Part shown: one piece after another, positions 63,412 to 64,000 of the stretch | Numbering within the stretch: the stretch's first letter is position 1 | Layout of the letters: each line of letters begins with the position of its first letter | NCBI GenBank assembly: GCA_014075275.1 | Contig: CP046179.1 | Span: 2,055,932-2,119,931 of the forward strand | Direction of reading: 5' to 3' | DNA length: 64,000 bases | Source: Boseongicola sp. | Lineage (GTDB): Bacteria > Pseudomonadota > Alphaproteobacteria > Rhodobacterales > Rhodobacteraceae | Made by a program: the position numbers and the translations under genes | Notes under the pieces: model-generated | Seen by the model: the letters and a program-made list of their open reading frames with translations, nothing else | What the model was told of the DNA's origin: nothing | Databases searched by the model: none

Positions 63412-64000
63412 CTAGCCAGCCGTCCAATCCACATCCCCCGCCTCTTCCACCAGCAAAGAACCATCCGGGTAAGGACGCATCAAGGCCGCTGCTTGTTCGA
63501 TCGACCCGTTCAACCAAGTTTCAAAGTCTCCGGGGTCCAGGATGACCCCCATGCGATGGTGAATGTCGCGCACATCCCCGCTTGGCTCGCATGTCACTGT
63601 CGCCACCTGGTCGACCACCCGCCCACCCGGTGCCGCCCATCTGTCCGTAATCACAGCAAAAGCCATCAAGTCACTCGACTTAGGCCGAATGCGCCATGCC
63701 GTTTTTCGCCGCTTCTCTCCCGTCCATTCATACCAGCCATCACAAGGCACAATGGCCCGCCCAACGCCGGCATAGGCGCTTTTGTCAAAAACCGTCTCGC
63801 TGCGGGCGTTGATGATGGTCTCCAAGACCGGTCGCCCCCGCGCGTTCACGCGCCCAACGGGAATGATCCCCCAACGCATCCTCGACAGAACGCGATCGGC
63901 GCCACAGACAACGATCTCTTCACCCGGCGATACATTCCGGCGTGCGGGTTCGTTCAGCCCACCGACTTCAGCGTCCATCCACTTGGCAACCTGCCCCACT
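63412..64000 (-). CDS. SOS-response-associated peptidase (SRAP; YedK/HMCES family), N-terminus outside window
   Basis: Forms a DNA-protein crosslink with abasic sites in single-stranded DNA. The catalytic N-terminal MCGR segment is not in the window; the frame runs open to the edge and the GTG at 63999 is internal. The family residues present are RMRWGIIP, INARSETVFDK, RAIVPCDGWYEW (Glu of WYEW) and the His motif DIHHRMGVILD. It lies 91 bp before nadD on the same strand. About 195 residues are seen. Confidence 0.92.
   Translation of the reverse strand, partial: VGQVAKWMDAEVGGLNEPARRNVSPGEEIVVCGADRVLSRMRWGIIPVGRVNARGRPVLETIINARSETVFDKSAYAGVGRAIVPCDGWYEWTGEKRRKTAWRIRPKSSDLMAFAVITDRWAAPGGRVVDQVATVTCEPSGDVRDIHHRMGVILDPGDFETWLNGSIEQAAALMRPYPDGSLLVEEAGDVDWTAG

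Noticed and set aside
1-64000. CRISPR arrays, insertion sequences or integrases
   Set aside because: No regularly spaced repeats, no transposase or recombinase motifs were found on either strand.

Overview
The window looks like chromosomal DNA of a marine alphaproteobacterium of the Rhodobacteraceae (Roseobacter group). The evidence is the gene content and order (ybeY-corC-lnt-metK, cmk, rpsA-ihfB-lapA-trpF), a SAM/SAH riboswitch in front of metK (a class known from Rhodobacterales), a class I lysyl-tRNA synthetase, an NDUFS4-like complex I subunit and an FnrL-type anaerobox. Coding density is high and no integrase, transposase, prophage or CRISPR array was seen. Species cannot be named from the sequence alone.

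Layout. 1-14.4 kb is mostly housekeeping: the 3' part of a class A PBP, a sulfatase, GNAT-trpF-lapA-ihfB, rpsA, a membrane methyltransferase, a LysR gene facing a small unknown gene, then aldo/keto reductase, cmk, metK, lnt, corC and ybeY, all on the minus strand. 14.6-27.1 kb is a galactoside utilisation locus. An IclR regulator and an ABC ATPase run leftward; a sugar-binding protein, two permeases, a GH36 alpha-galactosidase, an SDR sugar dehydrogenase, dgoK, dgoA, an SMP-30 lactonase and a GH42 beta-galactosidase run rightward. Together they would import galactosides, release galactose and oxidise it by the De Ley-Doudoroff route. The dehydratase step is missing from this run, but a DgoD-like enolase-superfamily gene lies at 35.6 kb.

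27.1-36.8 kb is accessory: a minus-strand pair (unknown protein + MFS transporter), an FKBP isomerase, and a plus-strand operon of an alpha/beta hydrolase, a PLP dehydratase, pcaD and pcaB, followed by a Zn-alcohol dehydrogenase, a GNAT gene and the DgoD-like gene. 36.8-47.4 kb is a surface-polysaccharide locus: an ABC exporter (KpsT/KpsE/KpsM-like), glycosyltransferases including a two-domain WsaF-like one, an initiating sugar transferase, a sulfotransferase, a protein made only of RTX repeats, and a glycosyltransferase interrupted by one in-frame TAG. It abuts the 3' end of a tRNA-Arg(TCT) gene.

47.7-64 kb returns to core genes: TetR, GNAT, NDUFS4-like, an AHSA1 protein, uvrB, an orphan unknown gene, uspA behind an FNR-type box, YjbR, VOC, RidA, a large beta-helix protein, a DUF4864-like protein, lysS, TerB, a frameshifted dacB, nadD and the end of a SRAP (YedK/HMCES) gene cut by the window edge.

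Most notable: the RTX/sulfotransferase polysaccharide operon, the two broken genes (amber in the GT4 gene, frameshift in dacB), the Lys-to-Asn change in the catalytic tetrad of the SDR, a pcaDB pair without the rest of the pathway, and the riboswitch that fixes the metK start. All assignments are from reading the sequence; no database search was run.
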